A stretch of 64,000 nt of DNA, taken from the NCBI RefSeq assembly GCF_031199965.1, contig NZ_CP133605.1, forward strand, positions 4,987,501-5,051,500, given 5' to 3'. The DNA comes from Paenibacillus sp. D2_2 (GTDB taxonomy: Bacteria > Bacillota > Bacilli > Paenibacillales > Paenibacillaceae). Both the position numbers and the translations under genes were made by a program. The stretch's first letter is position 1. The number at the start of each line of letters is the position of its first letter. The notes under the pieces were generated by a model. It made no database searches. It was given only the letters and a program-made list of their open reading frames with translations, and was not told the origin of the DNA. Positions 63,013 to 64,000 of the stretch are shown one piece after another.

Positions 63013-63037
63013 GAACACTCCAATATGAAGTGTCCTT
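63013..63037 (-). terminator. Terminator after the response regulator gene
   Basis: GGACACT and AGTGTTC (one G-U pair) form the hairpin on minus, followed by six T. Confidence 0.7.
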
Positions 63038-63078
63038 CGTATATAAGAATCTGGAATTTTTGGATTCCCCTGCGTCTG

Positions 63079-64000
63079 CTACCCCTCGAGGAAGCTCTTC
63101 CGGTAAAGATTCGGTGGCATGCCAACGACCTTCTTAAAGGAGGTGCTAAAATAATGCTGGGAATCGTACCCTGTCTTCTCCGCGATCTCATGCATCGTCA
63201 ACTTAGTTCCTACTATCAGGCGGATCGCCATAGTCGTTCGAACATGGGTTAACATGCCAATAAAGGACTGACCAGACTCCTGCTTAAAAATACGACTCAG
63301 ATATACGGACGATACACCCAGCTCATCTGCCACTGCCTCTAATGTTAACTCAGGATCGCTGTATTGCTGCTCGATCATTTCCCGCGCCCTTCTGACGAAA
63401 TCGGACATACGTGCTTCCCGGTTAACTGCTGACTTGGCTGCTGTGTACAGCTCTGACAGATTCAAATGTTCTTCGTTCAGTTGGAAGCTGACGAGCACAT
63501 CCAAATCCAAATATTTCTCGCACGCTTCGGCAATGCGGAGGCCGATCATATTGTTCCGGCTGCCCCAGACTAATATAACGATCATCCCTGTCTGATCACG
63601 GAAATGGACGTAATCCTCAGCATCGCTCGTCTCCCCGATTAATTCCTCGATCACATTCTCGATTGCGAACAACAAGAGCTGCCGATCCTTCTCAGACATG
63701 AACGCCTTCCCCTTAGACTGCTCCGGCCAGCGGACAACTCCGACCATATCGGGCAATCGCTCCGGCATTTGCAGGAAGGCCAGCTGTCCTGCGATCTCAT
63801 CCTCGCCCACATCACCTTCAATCCACTCCAAGCAAAAGCGCTCCCTAAGCAGCGACACATTCTTGTCGAGCTGCTTAGAGGCGATATCGAGTATTTTCTC
63901 ATTGGTGGACTCTACGTCCAGCTTCCGAGAGACGCCCGCTAGCACCTCCATTAATTGCCCTGGATTAACCGGCTTTAGAATATAGTCGTCTACACTGAGC
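63079..64000 (-). CDS. YesN-like two-component response regulator with AraC DNA-binding domain, 5' end outside the window
   Basis: The frame is open to the edge of the window. Its first visible residues, VDDYILKPVNPGQLMEVL, are the end of a receiver domain with the KP motif. A long middle region (about 40-190) follows, then a C-terminal AraC double helix-turn-helix (DPELTLEAVADELGVSSVYL, RIFKQESGQSFIGML, MHEIAEKTGYDSQHYFSTSF). This is the YesN class common in Paenibacillus, usually paired with a YesM sensor kinase and sugar uptake genes. An internal ATG at 63951 is not the start. The phosphoacceptor Asp lies beyond the edge. Confidence 0.88.
   Translation of the reverse strand, partial: LSVDDYILKPVNPGQLMEVLAGVSRKLDVESTNEKILDIASKQLDKNVSLLRERFCLEWIEGDVGEDEIAGQLAFLQMPERLPDMVGVVRWPEQSKGKAFMSEKDRQLLLFAIENVIEELIGETSDAEDYVHFRDQTGMIVILVWGSRNNMIGLRIAEACEKYLDLDVLVSFQLNEEHLNLSELYTAAKSAVNREARMSDFVRRAREMIEQQYSDPELTLEAVADELGVSSVYLSRIFKQESGQSFIGMLTHVRTTMAIRLIVGTKLTMHEIAEKTGYDSQHYFSTSFKKVVGMPPNLYRKSFLEG

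Noticed and set aside
1..64000. rRNA or tRNA genes, prophage or biosynthetic gene cluster
   Set aside because: All long stretches are explained by core genes and the listed gaps. No 16S/23S signature, tRNA cloverleaf, integrase or synthase module was seen.

Overview
The window comes from an endospore-forming Bacillota, most likely a Paenibacillus or close relative. The evidence is a Bacillus-type gene order running from ctsR to pdaB, the spore genes pdaB, kbaA, gerD, cwlD and sigH, strong AAGGAGG ribosome binding sites, frequent TTG and GTG starts, and a CtsR operator. I cannot name the species. Almost all genes are on the minus strand, so biological order runs from 64000 down to 1. Only pdaB, gerD and one 131-codon gene are on plus. 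No rRNA, tRNA, CRISPR array, insertion sequence transposase or prophage was seen.

Layout in transcription order. (1) 63079-64000: the 3' part of a YesN-like response regulator. (2) 62982-52667: the stress and DNA-integrity block ctsR-mcsA-mcsB-clpC, radA, disA, then pssA, a small plus-strand gene of unknown function, and the PIN-TRAM gene. (3) 52390-44774: isoprenoid genes ispD-ispF, gltX, a Cys T-box and cysE-cysS-mrnC-rlmB-rae1. (4) 44704-43339: sigH, rpmG, secE. (5) 43315-26571: nusG, rplKA, an L10 leader with rplJL, a methyltransferase, rpoBC, rplGB, rpsL-rpsG-fusA-tuf. (6) A globin-coupled chemoreceptor (25042-26379) sits just before the S10-spc-alpha ribosomal supercluster (24855-9440). 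(7) 9100-7242: truA, then an L13 leader with rplM-rpsI. (8) A small membrane protein and the sulfate-assimilation pair cysH-sat. (9) cwlD, the Mrp/SalA ATPase, gerD, kbaA and pdaB, which act in spore cortex formation, germination and sporulation signalling. The blocks link transcription (rpoA, rpoB, rpoC, sigH, nusG), translation, protein export (secE, secY), proteostasis and sporulation.

Two things stand out. First, at least 14 conserved genes, including essential ones (rpoC, fusA, rplB, rplV, cysS, ispD, ispF), are broken by single-base frameshifts. Almost every break is one base missing from a short homopolymer, and restoring it gives the expected family length and motif. I read these as base-calling or assembly errors, not pseudogenes, and annotate the genes at full span. 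Second, two families of non-coding interspersed repeats occupy intergenic gaps between co-directional genes. Family A is about 150-170 bp, with five main copies plus fragments, inverted ends and a hairpin whose arms covary. Family B is about 145 bp, with two inverted copies bracketing about 6 kb. These repeats are the best candidates here for something undescribed.
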